Shown here piece after piece: positions 10,751 to 22,551 of a stretch of 64,000 nt of DNA (its first letter is position 1; each line of letters starts with the position of its first letter). The notes beneath the pieces were generated by a model. The model did not search any database. It had not been told where the DNA came from and saw nothing but the letters and a program-made list of their open reading frames with translations. The translations under genes and the position numbers were made by a program. Location of the stretch: NCBI GenBank assembly GCA_034231615.1, contig CM067307.1, forward strand, positions 3,497,147 to 3,561,146. The letters are read 5' to 3'. The DNA comes from Meghimatium bilineatum. Its lineage: Eukaryota > Mollusca > Gastropoda > Stylommatophora > Philomycidae.

Positions 10751-10847
10751 ATCGACTTTCACAAAGTATTTCAGCCCCCCCCCTCGCCAGAACCACAATG
10801 TTTGTAAACTATTAGTCATATGTGTATGCGTTAAAACTGATTTGAAA

Positions 10848-11440
10848 ATATGTTTTCCTACTTGACATCAAGTGGAGTCATGTTTTCCTACTTGACATCA
10901 AGTGCTGTGGTGTTTTCCTACCTAACATCAAGTGCAGTCATGTTTTCCTACCTGACATCAGGTGCAGTGATGTTTTCCTACCTGACATCAAGTGCAGTAA
11001 TGTTTTCCTACCTTACATCAAGTGCAGTGATGTTTCCTACTTGACATCAAGTGCAGTCATGTTTTCCTATTTGACATCAAGTGCAGTGATGTTTCCTACG
11101 TGACATCAAGTGCAGTGATGTTTTCCTACCTGACATCAAGTGCAGTGATGTTTCCTACTTGACATCAAGTGCAGTCATGTTTTCCTACCTGACATCAGGT
11201 GCAGTGATGTTTTCCTACCTGACATCAAGTGCAGTAATGTTTTCCTACCTTACATCAAGTGCAGTGATGTTTCCTACTTGACATCAAGTGCAGTCATGTT
11301 TTCCTATTTGACATCAAGTGCAGTGATGTTTCCTACGTGACATCAAGTGCAGTGATGTTTTCCTACCTGACATCAAGTGCAGTGATGTTTCCTACTTGAC
11401 ATCAAGTGCAGTCATGTTTTCCTACTTGACATCAGGTGCT
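10848..11440. repeat. 29/30-bp minisatellite with an exact higher-order repeat
   Basis: About twenty monomers of TGTTTTCCTACCTGACATCA followed by AGTGCAGTGA. Monomer variants differ by one T in the TTTT run (29 or 30 bp) and by substitutions. A block of eight monomers (30,30,30,29,30,29,30,29 = 237 bp) at 10,941-11,177 recurs without visible change at 11,178-11,414. Confidence 0.95.
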
Positions 11441-11775
11441 GTGATGATGGTTAAATATTCAAATTTCAATCACTGAGATACGTGTCAGGTGAAGCACAAT
11501 TCTGCTTTATTGTTTTATATTTATTACAAAAAAATCACATCTTATATATATTTTTTGTATTTATTAGTTTAATTTTCCAGCAACTATAACCTATAAAACT
11601 CTTGTTTCTTATCAGAAATGGATAGTTTCTTGATTTCACTTTTGACCACACAGTTCGTATATGAAAATAAATAAATAATTTCAATTTAATAACCACGTGA
11701 TAAACAATATTTATATACATCGCTATGTTGCCAATCTTAAACATGACCATTGACAAAGACACAAGCGATAAAATA
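11441..11775. other. AT-rich sequence without recognisable gene
   Basis: A 75-codon minus-strand frame (11,762-11,535) has no recognisable motif and AT-driven composition. Confidence 0.4.
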
Positions 11776-12145
11776 TCACAGCATTTGAAATGAGATGTTT
11801 GAGAAATGCTATAAATGTCATCAGAAGAGATTGAAGGAGAAATGAAGATATCAGGTCAAAAATAAAGATCATCGCAAGTCAAGACTACAACGGGAGACAG
11901 CAAACCATGTGGTTTGAACACATCTGAGAATGGAATCAGCCCTTCGTACATACAGCAGATGAAAATCGGGCTAGAAGACACGAGGACGACCAAGAGCTAG
12001 AGGGATGGAAGCAATCAAAGAAATCTTAAAGAGACACAGGCTGACCATGTCTTCACCGGTATACGACCAAACTGGCCAAAAACAGACAGTTCCACCCCCC
12101 CCCCCCCTTACGACGCTAAAAGACATCAGTGAACATTACAATAGA
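11776..12145 (+). mobile_element. LINE C-terminal tail with short GATA tail (+)
   Basis: The plus strand encodes DYNGRQQTMWFEHI (degenerate form of the usual QLKWFGHI), then RPRARGMEAIKEILKRHRLT at about 12.0 kb. After further decay comes an AATAGATAGATG end at 12,137. Interrupted by stops and a poly(C) run near 12,095. Related in plan to the GATA-tailed copies at 18.2 and 22.2 kb. Confidence 0.65.
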
Positions 12146-12189
12146 TAGATGTTCGTCTGTCCAAGTCGACGATGGCCTTTTAGCTGGCT

Positions 12190-12680
12190 GACTTTGGATT
12201 ATCATGAAGTTGATGGTGTCTGCGGTGCGCCCGACTGTGACTAGTGAGTCCTATGCGTGCTTGGAATTGTCTACCACACTCTGGGCATGTGTGGGAGGAG
12301 TCTGTGGAACATGGCACGCGTGTGTTAGCATTCTTCTAGCACGCGTGTGTTACGTATCACTGTCTCTGAGGTTCTCTTCTAGCACGTTTGTGTTACGTAT
12401 CAGTCTCTGAGGTTCTCTGCAGCTGCTGCACCACTTTTGATTCTGCAACACCAGTCGGATCTCTCTTGTGCAAGATTCTCCCATGAATTTGTATCTACTT
12501 TGAAGTGAATCAGTGATGTCTTTAGAGTGTCTTTAAACCACATTTTCTGCATCCTGTCTTGCGGAGCCAGTCTGGAGTTCTCCATATAACACCTTCTTTT
12601 GGAGACAATGTTCTTTCGTGCGGAACATGTGTCCTGCCCCAGCATGTCTGCGGCTTCATCAACATTGTATGTATGCTTAC
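12190..12680 (-). mobile_element. LINE C-terminus ending in a C2H2 zinc finger (-)
   Basis: Minus-strand coding from about 12,650 reads CYMENSRLAPQDRMQKMWFK then DTLKTSLIHFKVDTNSWENL and AQERSDW, the usual sequence after the reverse transcriptase in one CR1-like group. Further on, at 12,300-12,205, it reads CPECGRQFQARIGLTSHSRAH, an intact C2H2 finger (Cys-X2-Cys-X12-His-X3-His). Such a finger with 'ARIGL.SH.R.H' closes the ORF2 of that group (family knowledge). A roughly 50-bp tandem duplication (12,335-12,418) and frameshifts separate the two blocks. Confidence 0.8.
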
Positions 12681-13398
12681 AGACTTAGATTTCATCAGTA
12701 TTTAATTGTCTCGTATTAACTCCACCAATGGAGGTTGAGATAGTTCATATATGATTGCATGCATTTAATACTTTTACTTATCTTTTCGTAACTATCATAG
12801 CTTTTCAAATTACTTATTTCTAAGAACGGTTAATTCGCAGACACATTTACCTAACTATAACCGCTCTGTGATTGTATATCCCTCTGCAAGCAATACTCCC
12901 ATATAAATATCATATTAACTTACATACTCAAATAACTATTTCTTAAGTCTGGCCATCCGCGTAATCGCTCTGAAGTTTGCCAACCAAACCGATATTTTAC
13001 TCATCCACGATTTAAAACATATCGATATAAAATTGATCCCTGCGATACGCTTCAATGAACATTAATGAAAGCATCTGTTAATTTACATTTTTTGTGTTTG
13101 TTCACAGGTAGATTACTTCTGGGTGCAAGTAGGATCATTGCTAGTGGAGTGAACGAGCCAAGCAAAGTTTATTTTTGCCTCTCAGAAACAGTGGTTTCAT
13201 TGCTAGTGGGCTGAATTGTTCACGTACACATTCTTGGTTGCCTAGTCAGTAACAGTGGTCCCTATAACCAGAGACATATGTCAAGCCAAGAGACCACAAC
13301 TTATTACTTGCTGATCACGAAAAGAAAACGTAAACAATTGGAAGGTAGCAAGTGGCATTGGTGTATTTTAAAGGATTATACTAACGCCAGAGCAAAAT
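12681..13398. other. No recognisable gene
   Basis: AT-rich sequence, with a local imperfect duplication around GTGGAGTGAACG/GTGGGCTGAATTG at 13.14-13.26 kb. No coding or RNA support. Confidence 0.35.
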
Positions 13399-13399
13399 C

Positions 13400-13870
13400 G
13401 CAGAAGAACAGGTGATTTTGTCTGTCCTTAAGTGAATGATTGTTGATCGTATTCACACTTTCCGTTAAGCGTATGTGTGGTAGCTTAAGTTGCCGTTCCA
13501 AGACCACATATGTCACGGTGGTTGCATTAAGTCCATTTTTATTCAAAGCTATCTTGATGTTTTCTATCCACCGTTTTCTTGGTCTGATTATGGCCTTATG
13601 TCCGGATTTCCTTTGTTATATGCTCTTATTGGTATTTGGTTTGGGCTCATTCTCATAAGGTGACCACACCATTTTTGTTGCTGCCTTTCAATATGTTCAA
13701 TGCAGTATATTATACCAACTTATTTCCCAAATAACAAATTTCCCAATTTATTAATTTCTTATTTTATCTAGTTTAGTAGCCATTGCAGCTTCTCTCGGAC
13801 TCTTCATTTCACATGTACCGATTCGCCTCTCCTGCGAGGCTGTTAAAGACTATGTTTGACATTGGTAGCA
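13400..13870 (-). mobile_element. LINE reverse transcriptase C-terminal region (-)
   Basis: The minus strand, starting at about 13,860, reads EMKSPREAAMATKLDKIRN and then, after a gap, FGHLMRMSPNQIPIRAYNKG-like coding. It continues RKRWIENIKIALNKNGLNAT and LERQLKLPHIRLTESVNTIN, ending at about 13,405 with NHSLKDRQ. The order and wording match the 28.78-29.33 kb copy. Frameshifts are present throughout. No catalytic domain retained. Confidence 0.78.
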
Positions 13871-13952
13871 GAGTGTTGATACACAAATTGTAAAAAATTG
13901 TATGTCTTTTGATATCCACCTTGAAAATTAACAGGTGCTGAACATACACATA

Positions 13953-14350
13953 AATGGGGAGATACTATAACACGGAGAGATACTATAACACGGGGAGATA
14001 CTATAACACGGGGAGATACTATAACATTGGGAGATACTATAACACGGGGAGATACTATAACATTGGGAGATACTATAACACGGGGAGATACTATAACATT
14101 GGGAGATACTATAACACGGGGAGATACTATAACATTGGGAGATACTATAACATTGGGAGATACTGCAACATTGGGAGATACTGTAACACGTGGGGGGGGA
14201 GATACTATAACATTGGGAGATACTATAACACGGGGGAATACTATAACACGGGGAGATACTATAACACGGGGAGATACTATAACACGGGGAGATACTATAA
14301 CACGGGGAGATACTATAACACGGGGAGATACTATAACATTAGGAGATATT
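13953..14350. repeat. 18-bp minisatellite
   Basis: About 22 units of GGGAGATACTATAACAC(G/T); CGG and TTG variants alternate in the first half and CGG dominates later. Period 18 keeps two plus-strand frames open, one continuing into the adjacent LINE fragment, which explains the 165-codon frame 14,027-14,524. Confidence 0.95.
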
Positions 14351-14369
14351 ATAACAAGTAGATCATTAT

Positions 14370-14665
14370 CACTATCACGGACACATAATCACAAACGATG
14401 CAGATGTGAAACAGAAGTTAAAAACAGAAAAGGAATGGCTAAAAGTACCTTCAATGACACGAGAAAAATATTTACATCTAAACAAATTACAAACAAGCTA
14501 AGATTGAGAATTATAAAATGCTAAATCTATTCTATATGTATGGCTCAGAAACATGGACAATGAACACAAAACTCACATATAAAATTGATGCCTTTGAGGT
14601 GTGGATATATAGAAGAATATGGAGGACTTCATGAAAAGAGAAGAATTCATATATTACTGCTGCTA
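14370..14665 (+). mobile_element. LINE reverse transcriptase thumb/connector fragment (+)
   Basis: The plus strand reads KGMAKSTFNDTRKIFTSKQI, then TNKLRLRIIKC, then after a stop MYGSETWTMNTKLTYKIDAF and EVWIYRRIWRTS. This is the ORF2 segment after the YADD box (the usual 'R.R..KCY..S...YG.ETWT' and 'E.W.YRRMLR'). Its start merges with the 18-bp array and its end with the 34-bp array, so arrays flank a small retrotransposon island. Confidence 0.8.
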
Positions 14666-14689
14666 CGTTTTATAATACAATAAATACAA

Positions 14690-15315
14690 TCCCGCGTCAT
14701 ATTCAATACTAAATTAATGACATTCTTGTGTCACATTCAATACTAAATTAATAACATTCTTGTGTCACATTCAATACTAAATTAATAACATTCTTGTGTC
14801 ACATTCAATACTAAATTAATGACATTCTTGTGTCACATTCAATACTAAATTAATGACATTCTTGTGTCACATTCAATACCAAATTAAGAACATTCTTGTG
14901 TCACATTCAATACCAAATTAAGAACATTCTTGTGTCACATTCAATACTAAATTAATGACATTTTTGTGTCTTATTCAATACCAAATTAAGAACATTCTTG
15001 TGTCACATTCAATACTAAATTAATGACATTCTTGTATCACATTAAAAAACTAAATTAATACCAATCTTGTGTCACATTCAAAACTCCATTAATACCAATC
15101 TTGTGTCACATTCAAAACTAAATTAATACCAATCTTGTGTCACATTCAAAACTAAATTAATACCAATCTTGTGTCACATTGAATACCAAATTAAGAACAT
15201 TCTTGTGTCACATTGAATACCAAATTAAGAACATTGTTGTGTAACATTCAATACCAAATTAATAACATTATTGTGTCACACTTAATACCAATTTAATAAC
15301 ATTCTTGTGTCACAT
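14690..15315. repeat. 34-bp minisatellite
   Basis: About 18 units containing ATTCTTGTGTCACATTCAAT and ACTAAATTAATGAC. Sub-types alternate in runs: TACTAAATTAATG, TACCAAATTAAGA and AAACTAAATTAATACC, suggesting block duplications. Confidence 0.94.
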
Positions 15316-15405
15316 TTTGTTTCTTATTTTCTCTAGTTTGGTCACTCTTGCAGATTTTCTCAGACATTTCATATCACGTGCTGTTAGTTTCCTCTGTTGG
15401 GCTGC
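15305..15405 (-). mobile_element. LINE ORF2 fragment (-)
   Basis: The minus strand encodes KLTARDMKCLRKSARVTKLE then KIRNKM, equivalent to EMKSPREAAMATKLDKIRN at 13.8 kb and EIRCFRKSAMVTKLDGVRYE at 28.8 kb. Only about 35 codons, abutting the 34-bp array. Confidence 0.65.
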
Positions 15406-15594
15406 TGTTAGCGCCAATGCCTGCTGGTATTTATAGCAGACGATAGCAGATAGATCTATTAATATAATCAAATCTATCTTCTTATTTCTTAAATGCGTCT
15501 TCAATGATCTGGGACAGAAGTGTTATTTGGTCTTCTGTACTGCTACACTCTTTAAATTCAGCTTGCTCTGGCTGTATTACCAATCCTATAGGGA

Positions 15595-15945
15595 ACATAA
15601 GACAAATGTGTACGTAAGAAATAAAGTAGAGATGTGTGCAGGTGTTCAGGAGCCATTGCTTTCAATAGTGAAACGACGAAAACTAGCATTGTTTGGACAT
15701 GTATGCAGGCACGATTCCTTGTAAAAAACAATACTGCAGGGAACTGTTGAAGGAGGAAGAAGCAGAGGAGGTAAAATAAAGACATGGACAGACAACATCA
15801 AGGAATGGACAGGGCAAGATATTTCCACACTCATCCGCATCGCTGAGGATAGAATTCGCTGAAGGACTCTGTATGCTGAGGCATCCAATGTGGTACCCCT
15901 ACGACCATGAAGGGTTATGGGTGGTTTATTGATTGATTGATTACC
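15595..15945 (+). mobile_element. LINE 3' end with (TTGA)n tail (+)
   Basis: The plus strand reads SIVKRRKLALFGHVCRHDSL, a stop, KTILQGTVEGGRSRGGKIKT, then WTDNIKEWTGQDISTLIRIA and EDR..RRTLYAEASNVVPLRP. This is a widespread RTE-like ORF2 ending. It closes with ATTGATTGATTGATT at 15,929-15,942, the 3' microsatellite. Stops at CTG-TAA (15,721) and TGA mark it as dead. Confidence 0.85.
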
Positions 15946-16800
15946 AATAGTTTCTCTGATTCTAGGTACCACTTTAGTCTTATGTTGACCATCATTTACA
16001 TTGTCTTGCAGACACAACTAGTTAAGTGTATTGGTATGTAGCTGTCTGGCTTCTGTTTGTACTTGATTTCTTCATGCTAGGACACGTGAGCGTTTCTCTC
16101 CATGACTACAGTACCTTGCCTGTACCCCAAATGTAATTGTATATCTGTAGTAATTTATACATTGCTGCATGTCCTAGGTTATTAAACATTTCATTGGTGA
16201 TAGCGTCTGGTCCTGGTGATTTCATCTCCTTTAATTTTTGTTCAGATACTTTTAGTTCTTCTAACGTGAATGGTTTAGACATGACATCTGGACAGTTTGT
16301 GTTGTTCTTATCATTGTTTATGTTTTGACGATATTTCGTTGTCTACATGCATTGCTGGTTATGGTACTTTCTTTTCTATGTGATTCTGCAAGCATCTCTG
16401 CTGCTTGATTGCTAATGTAGAGTTTACCTGAAGCTTCCAGTGTAATTGTTTGTCGCTGAGAGTTGCTATCATCATTTATTTGCTTGATAAGTTTCCACAA
16501 TTTTCACCCTTATTTTTCAAACATTTTTTCTTTCTCTCCAACTTCTGTCTTTCTATCTCTTCTTTAGTGAACTTTGCTTTTGTCTTTTGTAGTATAATGT
16601 GTCTCTGTTGGAATGATTGCATCTATGTGACATTAAATTCTTCAGCCAGTTCTTCCTGTAGTTTTTGAAGTTGTTACCCCAATATGGTACATGACTCTTC
16701 CTCGCTCCTGTTAGTATTGTCTCTTTAGCTAATTCAAGTATTCTTTAATAAAGTGCATGACAATTCTGTTGATATCTCTGTTACTTGTATGTCTCTTTTG
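15946..16800 (-). mobile_element. Jockey/CR1-like LINE remnant: linker and reverse transcriptase start (-)
   Basis: The minus-strand frame 16,500-16,318 reads LIKQINDDSNSQRQTITLEA then SGKLYISNQAAEMLAESHRK, the stretch before the fingers in jockey-like ORF2. Lower on the strand a degenerate GDEITRTR (from SPGPDG-type fingers), MKCLIT.DMQQCI and SRVLARRNQVQTEARQLHTN follow to about 15.95 kb. The plus-strand LINE at 15.60-15.94 kb abuts it tail-on. No catalytic residues remain. Confidence 0.65.
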
Positions 16801-17049
16801 TGTAGATGTTCTCTGTGTTTATAGATGTGTTAGTTAAGTTGGTCTGTGAGCAGAAAAAGGCAGTAGTTTGTGCTTATTTGAAAACTTGTTTATTGCTGTG
16901 TCCCCAATTATCGATTATCGCATCTTTTCCTTTGGAGTTCTTTGATTCTAATTATTGTTACAATACTAATGTACTAACACGGAAAATAATATTGACAGTA
17001 GTAACACTGATAACAAAATATACACTTAGAGAAACTATCATCTTTCTTA

Positions 17050-18185
17050 ATTCAATACAATATAAATTAGCTATGAAAAATATGTAACTTTTACTGAAAC
17101 AATATATCTAATTTCTTCATTAAAATATCCACTTTCTTAATGAAATACAATAACGGCTTTCTTAATGAAAAAATATATACACTCATAATTTAATTAAATC
17201 CTTTTTTTTAATGAAATAAAATTTGAGCTTTATTAACTAAAAAATATCAGATTTCTTAAATTGAAGTTTTATCAGGAAATAACATATTAACAGTTTTAAT
17301 TTTAAAAAATAGCATCTTTCTTTGTGAAATAAATCATTAGCTTTCTTTTTTATAATTTCTTAATTTAAAAATTTGTCGAATTTCTTAATGAAATAAAATT
17401 TCAATTTTATAATGAAACAAAATATCGACTTTCTTAATGAAATAAAATATATATCAACTTTCTTAATGAAATAAAATATATATCAACTTTCTTATTGAAA
17501 TAAAATATATATCAACTTTCTTATTGAAATAAAATATATATCAACTTTCTTATTGAAATAAAATATATATCAACTTTCTTATTGAAATAAAATATATATC
17601 AACTTTCTTATTGAAAATTATAAAATGTACATGTTGAATACAACATCACATTTCCAAATGAAATAAAGTTTGATCATTATTAACTGGAAAAAAAAATGTA
17701 AAATTTAAATAGAAAATTTATATTTGAACTAGTTACCAAATTTATTACTTTATTTAAATTGCACAGTTGATATTTAAAATATAAAATATTTAAATATTGA
17801 TATAGTTTTTATAATATTTAAATAAGAAAATTATATGACTTGTATTTGTGAGATGAAATATCAGCCTCCATATATAAACACAATAACAATTTTATGATCA
17901 AATAAAATATCAACTTTCTTCTGAAACACAAAATTCAAAAATAAAAAAAATATAAACTTTCTATTTGAATAGCGCAATAACTTTCTAAATTTATGAATAA
18001 ATATTACATTTCTGAATTTATAAATTGTACTTTATGAATTTGATATATTATCTTCATAGCTATACATTCTTCTGAATTAGAGTTAATATGAAACTTGACT
18101 CTATATATCATCATGCATATTAATTAGATAAAATATGTTTTCTAATTTAAATCACATATTCATTTTGTTAGAGTGCATGTCTATA
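17050..18185. repeat. AT-rich decayed minisatellite field with a 29-bp array at 17.41-17.62 kb
   Basis: The core array has about eight units of CTTTCTTATTGAAATAAAAT plus ATATATCAA. Around it, scattered relatives of 'TTTCTTAATGAAATAAAAT' at irregular spacing suggest an older, eroded version of the same repeat. Nothing coding. Confidence 0.85.
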
Positions 18186-18194
18186 TTTAATTTG

Positions 18195-18535
18195 GGATTA
18201 CATATCTGTGAGAAATGAAGAGATTACAAGAACTTTTGAAGCACCTTCCGTGGTAAAACATATTGAAAATAGAGATCGAAAAGGTTCATAGACTTAATAA
18301 AAATGAACCCATCTGGCCGGCGGCAGGAGTATACAACATCAGAAAGGAAACAGCAATATGTAAAGGAAGACCAGGAAGAAAGTTTATTGAAGGAGTTATC
18401 AAGTTTTTGAGACATCGCAATAGTAGGCCTACTGCTTAGTGAGTCACTAAACGCGGCATATCCCGAATAATGATCGTCATTCAATCCTGCAATCTCTACA
18501 GAAAAAGCATAGGCAAGACAATAGATAGATAGATT
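18195..18535 (+). mobile_element. LINE C-terminal tail with GATA tail (+), copy 1
   Basis: Plus-strand frames give VRNEEITRTFEAPSVVKHIE, NKNEPIWPAAGVYNIRKETA, then GRPGRKFIEGVIKFLRHRN. The element ends AGATAGATAGATT at 18,522. The copy at 22.19-22.55 kb shows the same order (VRNEEITRTVGTTSVVKYIE, MRMNPNWPGQE, GVTTVLRSHN) and the same GATA tail. Frameshifted. Confidence 0.78.
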
Positions 18536-18539
18536 AAAA

Positions 18540-19190
18540 TATCAGATTTCCTATGTGGATCACATGTTATCTTTTAAAATATAGACTAGATATTACTTTC
18601 TTAGTTCGAATAACAGATCACATGTTGTATTTATATTACATATTAATTTCTTAGTTCGCAGAATAGATCACATATTATATTTAGATTAGATTTTATGATT
18701 TTAGTTTCTTAGTTTGCATAACTGATCAAATGTTGTATTTAGATTATATATTAATTTCTTACTTCGCTGAATAACAGATCAACTATTTTAGATATATTAG
18801 ACATGATTTTTTAGAAACCAGATCAAATGTTATTTTTAGATGATATATCTTGTTTCGTATCACTGAAAATATGATATTTATTATTTCTCTTATATATCAG
18901 GTTTAGCAAATTTATTATTTCTGTTAGATATCAGGTTTAACAAATTTCAACAACATATCACGGTACTTGAATAAAATAGAACTACATATAAACTCTGTAT
19001 ATATATGTAACATACATATATATGTGCGTGCACATGGAATAGGGCTAGGGTCTATGTATTCAGTTTCCAGCTTAACGAACGTCTTGTTTCTAGCAATATC
19101 GCGACAAACTTGTGTGTGTATAAATTGTACATACACATTCGATATTACTATACAGTGCAGTGTTGTAAATGATACATAGAAATACAACGC
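18540..19190. other. AT-rich decayed repeats, no gene
   Basis: A loose ~60-65 bp repeat around 'TTTCTTAGTTCG.ATAACAGATCA.ATGTT.TATTTAGATTA' runs from about 18.55 to 18.85 kb. Small frames near 19.0-19.2 kb lack recognisable content. Confidence 0.5.
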
Positions 19191-19199
19191 CCTATAAAG

Positions 19200-19897
19200 A
19201 ATATTTTCAATAATAATAACAATAATAAATATTATCACTACCATTTAATATTCTTATGATTTTATTGTTAAGTATGATTACTATTGTTTTTATTAATATG
19301 CATATTTATTACTATTATTTATGAATATATAGTATTCCTATTATTACTAGTATTAGTAATAGTTAATGTTAATATTTTCACTATTATCAATTATGATTAT
19401 TATTGTTCTATTATTATTTATAATTCAATGTTATTATCATTATTAATGCAATTACTATTACTAATTAGTTTGTTCCTTTCGTGCCGCAAGCGACACATAG
19501 GGCAGAGGTTTTGGTTCTCCATATGATACGTCCCGCTGCCTGCAGCTTTAGTTCCTGGATGGTCTTACAGCCTATTAATTCCCCTTCTTTAAGAATTGTG
19601 TTTGAAAATATTAAAACGATCCTCCATCACATAAAGAATCAGTAAACCTCGTGTTTCAAGAATAATGGGGGTTTTACGATTGTGCTTATTAGGACACAGA
19701 TCAACCGACTATAGCAAGTACGAGGAACACAACTACTTCCATCTTGTACCGGAACCGGAAAACCCTATTACTATTGCAATTACTATTATTAATGCAATTA
19801 CTATTATTAATGTAACTACTACTATTAATGCAATTATTATTATTATGAATAATATGAAATAATAATAATAGTCGTAAATAATAATAATAGTAATTGC

Positions 19898-19931
<34 letters not shown>

Positions 19932-20120
19932 TGAAATAATAATAATAATAACATGAAATAATAATAATAACATGAAATAATAATAATAATAATAGTGAAT
20001 ATGTCATATTATTAATATTATTAATATTATTATTATTATTATTACTTCACAATATTTAATATTATTATTAGCATTATTATTAATTACGACTACTATTGTT
20101 ATTATTATTAGTAGTACATT
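19200..20120. repeat. ATT/AAT-type simple-sequence field
   Basis: Mixed (ATT)n, (AAT)n and AATAATAATAACATGAA units, densest at 19.77-20.11 kb. A 200-bp non-simple insert at 19.48-19.69 kb (GC richer, containing TGCCGCAAGCGACACATAG) is unassigned. Runs switch strand (AAT to ATT near 20.0 kb), giving an inverted simple repeat. Confidence 0.88.
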
Positions 20121-20615
20121 TTAACACACACAGATTTTATCCGGCAATTATGTAATGATAAAAATGCAAAAACTGATATAAATTTATACGGAAACCAAGA
20201 TATGATGTGAATTGCAAAAACTAAAATCAAAATTATTATTTTGAATAAAAAATATAGGGAATCATTATATGTAACTGTCCGGCTTATTTATGGGGGCTCG
20301 GGAGACATGTAACACAAGAAAACAGTAAAGAGAAACAGCAAGGAGTCGAGAATAGAATATTGTGAAAAAATAGCACAGTTGGTGCTTTTTTAAATATTTT
20401 TAAATAGCACAAAAATAGCAAATGGACTATACGAAGAATTCGAGACAATAACGAAATCATTATTTATATGAATTGTCGTTTTTTTATGTTAATTTGTGAA
20501 GTAATGGATTAAAGCCACTTTTAAGTATAGGAAAACCCATTTTAGAAGCAAGCCTATTTATGCAAAGGCAAGTCTATTTCAACCTAGGCCACAGCTGTTT
20601 GTCGTTATAAAGCGT
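20120..20615. other. AT-rich sequence without recognisable gene
   Basis: No supported feature. Confidence 0.4.
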
Positions 20616-20965
20616 ATTGTGCCATTTTATCTAATTGTGACATTTTATCTAATTATGACATTTTATCTAATTGTGACATTTTATCTAATTGTGACGTTAT
20701 GTGACATAATTGTGACGTTATGTGACATAATTGTGACGTTATGTGACATAATTGTGACGTTATGGTCTGGGATCAGTACTAATCATTATCGTATGTTTAA
20801 ATGTGTGATTTGTGACAAATGTAGCAGTGAGACTCCATATAGATAATTTGTGACAAATGTAGCAGTGAGACTCCATATAGATAATTTGTGACAAATGTAG
20901 CAGTGAGACTCCATATAGATAATTTGTGACAAATGTAGCAGTGAGACTCCATATAGATAATTTGT
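20616..20965. repeat. Three adjoining short arrays (18, 21 and 38 bp)
   Basis: TTTTATCTAATTGTGACA repeats about four times to 20,695; TTGTGACGTTATGTGACATA-type 21-bp units repeat four times to 20,760; a 38-bp unit with TTTGTGACAAATGTAGCAGT repeats four times from 20,805 to 20,965. All share the word TTGTGAC, so one may have seeded the next. Confidence 0.93.
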
Positions 20966-21345
20966 CTGTTGTTTTCTGCTTTTGATATTGTAAGAGTGCT
21001 TATTTATAAAATATCAATTATGAAAAATTTGAACAATATTTAAAGCGGACATATTCCCTAGGTCAGAAGATGTAGAGAGAAATGAAGATAGCCTAATGAT
21101 ACAACAGGAATATGGAAATAAAATTGCATAGAAGACGATTGATGGATAAGAGGCCAGTAGATAAGGTGACCAGAGGTCTTGGTTTTTGCCGAGAAATAAC
21201 CGGATTTATGCTTTGTGCCAGTGTCGAGAAACAAATTTTCGAGTTGCAAAAATATTCTGGTTTTAGAGAATCGGTAGATTTTTCAGAAGATTAGTTCAAT
21301 TGGTTTAATTTATGCCGAGATGATATATGTTAACATGGCATGTGC
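20966..21345. other. No recognisable gene
   Basis: A 60-codon plus-strand frame (21,112-21,294) has more balanced composition than its surroundings but no motif I recognise, no splice context and no homologue in the window. Confidence 0.25.
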
Positions 21346-21480
21346 ACACACTTTACATCAGAAGTACAAATAACAAATTGTTCACATGTGCACATACTTT
21401 ATTTGAGACGTACAAATAACAAATTGTTCACATGTGCACACACTTTATTTGAAAAGTAAAAAAAAAAGAAAAGCAAAATG
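21346..21480. repeat. ~46-bp tandem repeat, about 2.7 copies
   Basis: Unit contains CACATGTGCACACACTTTAT and GTACAAATAACAAATTGTT, diverged between copies; a further relative without the first half occurs at 21.49-21.53 kb. Confidence 0.8.
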
Positions 21481-21870
21481 TCAAAACATGCTTTCATGCT
21501 TTATTCGCGAAGTACAAAACACAAAATGTTAAAACTGATGCAGTTTTCCGATGTACGGTAAACACAATAACATTCTCTCATGGTCCGTAGTTTATCATTA
21601 ATTCTCAGTTGTCATACAGTTTCACATCCTGATGTCTAAGTAAAATAAATTAAGTATTTTGCTGGTTTAATTTGGGGGAGGGTGAATTTTGTTTCGTTAA
21701 TGAGTGGTCCAGTTTATTTAATTATTTGAATAATATAAAAGTATCAAGGATATTATTAAAGAAAAATCACCGAATGTAGCACTCGGGATTTCAACCAGGT
21801 CCGGTCAGATGGCACCTACTCGCCTCGAAACTTGAATCAACAATTTGTCCGCATTTTTCTAAATAAGACC
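21481..21870. other. No gene; possible tRNA-like B box at 21.79 kb
   Basis: The minus strand of about 21,780-21,840 contains GGTTGAAATCCCG after CATCTGACCGGACC, weakly resembling a SINE B box. No A box could be assigned. Confidence 0.2.
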
Positions 21871-21874
21871 GCGA

Positions 21875-22082
21875 TTTGAATCAACATTTTCAAGGTGTGT
21901 TTTCCCTATTTGAATCAACACTTTCAAAGTGTGTTTTCCCTATTTGAATCAACACTTTCAAAGTGTGTTTTCCATATTTGAATCAACACTTTCAAGGTGT
22001 GTTTTCCATATTTGAATTAACAATTTCAAGATGTTTTTTCCCATATTTTAATCAACACTTACAAGGTGTGTTTTCCCTATTT
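21875..22082. repeat. ~34-bp tandem repeat, 6 copies
   Basis: Unit GAATCAACACTTTCAAAGTG then TGTTTTCCCTATTT; each contains the inverted pair CACTTTCAAAGTG. Confidence 0.92.
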
Positions 22083-22189
22083 ACTATGAATATGATTGTG
22101 TTATCAATGTCAGACATGGATACTGACAAATTAACACGAAAGAAAACGTATTACGTGTGAAATGAAATGTCTAAGACAAGCAGCAAACA

Positions 22190-22516
22190 GAACAAGAAGA
22201 GATCATGTGAGAAATGAAGAGATTACAAGAACTGTTGGAACAACTTCAGTGGTCAAATATATTGAAAAATAGAGATTGAAATAATTCGGCCACCTAATGA
22301 GAATGAACCCTAATTGGCCAGGACAAGAAAATACAACATGAAAATGGAAACAGCAAGATACAGAGGAAAACCAAGAAGAAAGTGGACTGAAGGAGTTACC
22401 ATCGTTCTGAGAAGTCACAATATTACTGCATATTAAGTGACAAAACCTACCACAGTTCGACAACCGATCGTTAATCAAACCTGCGATGCCTTACAACAAA
22501 TCATAGAAAAAATTAG

Positions 22517-22551
<35 letters not shown>

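Noticed and set aside
10848..11440. CRISPR-like array of regularly spaced repeats.
   Set aside because: The 'spacers' are themselves repeats and the period is contiguous; the genome is eukaryotic and there are no cas genes.
21112..21294. 60-codon frame with balanced composition as a small gene.
   Set aside because: Too short to support without homology or transcripts; no neighbouring exon found.
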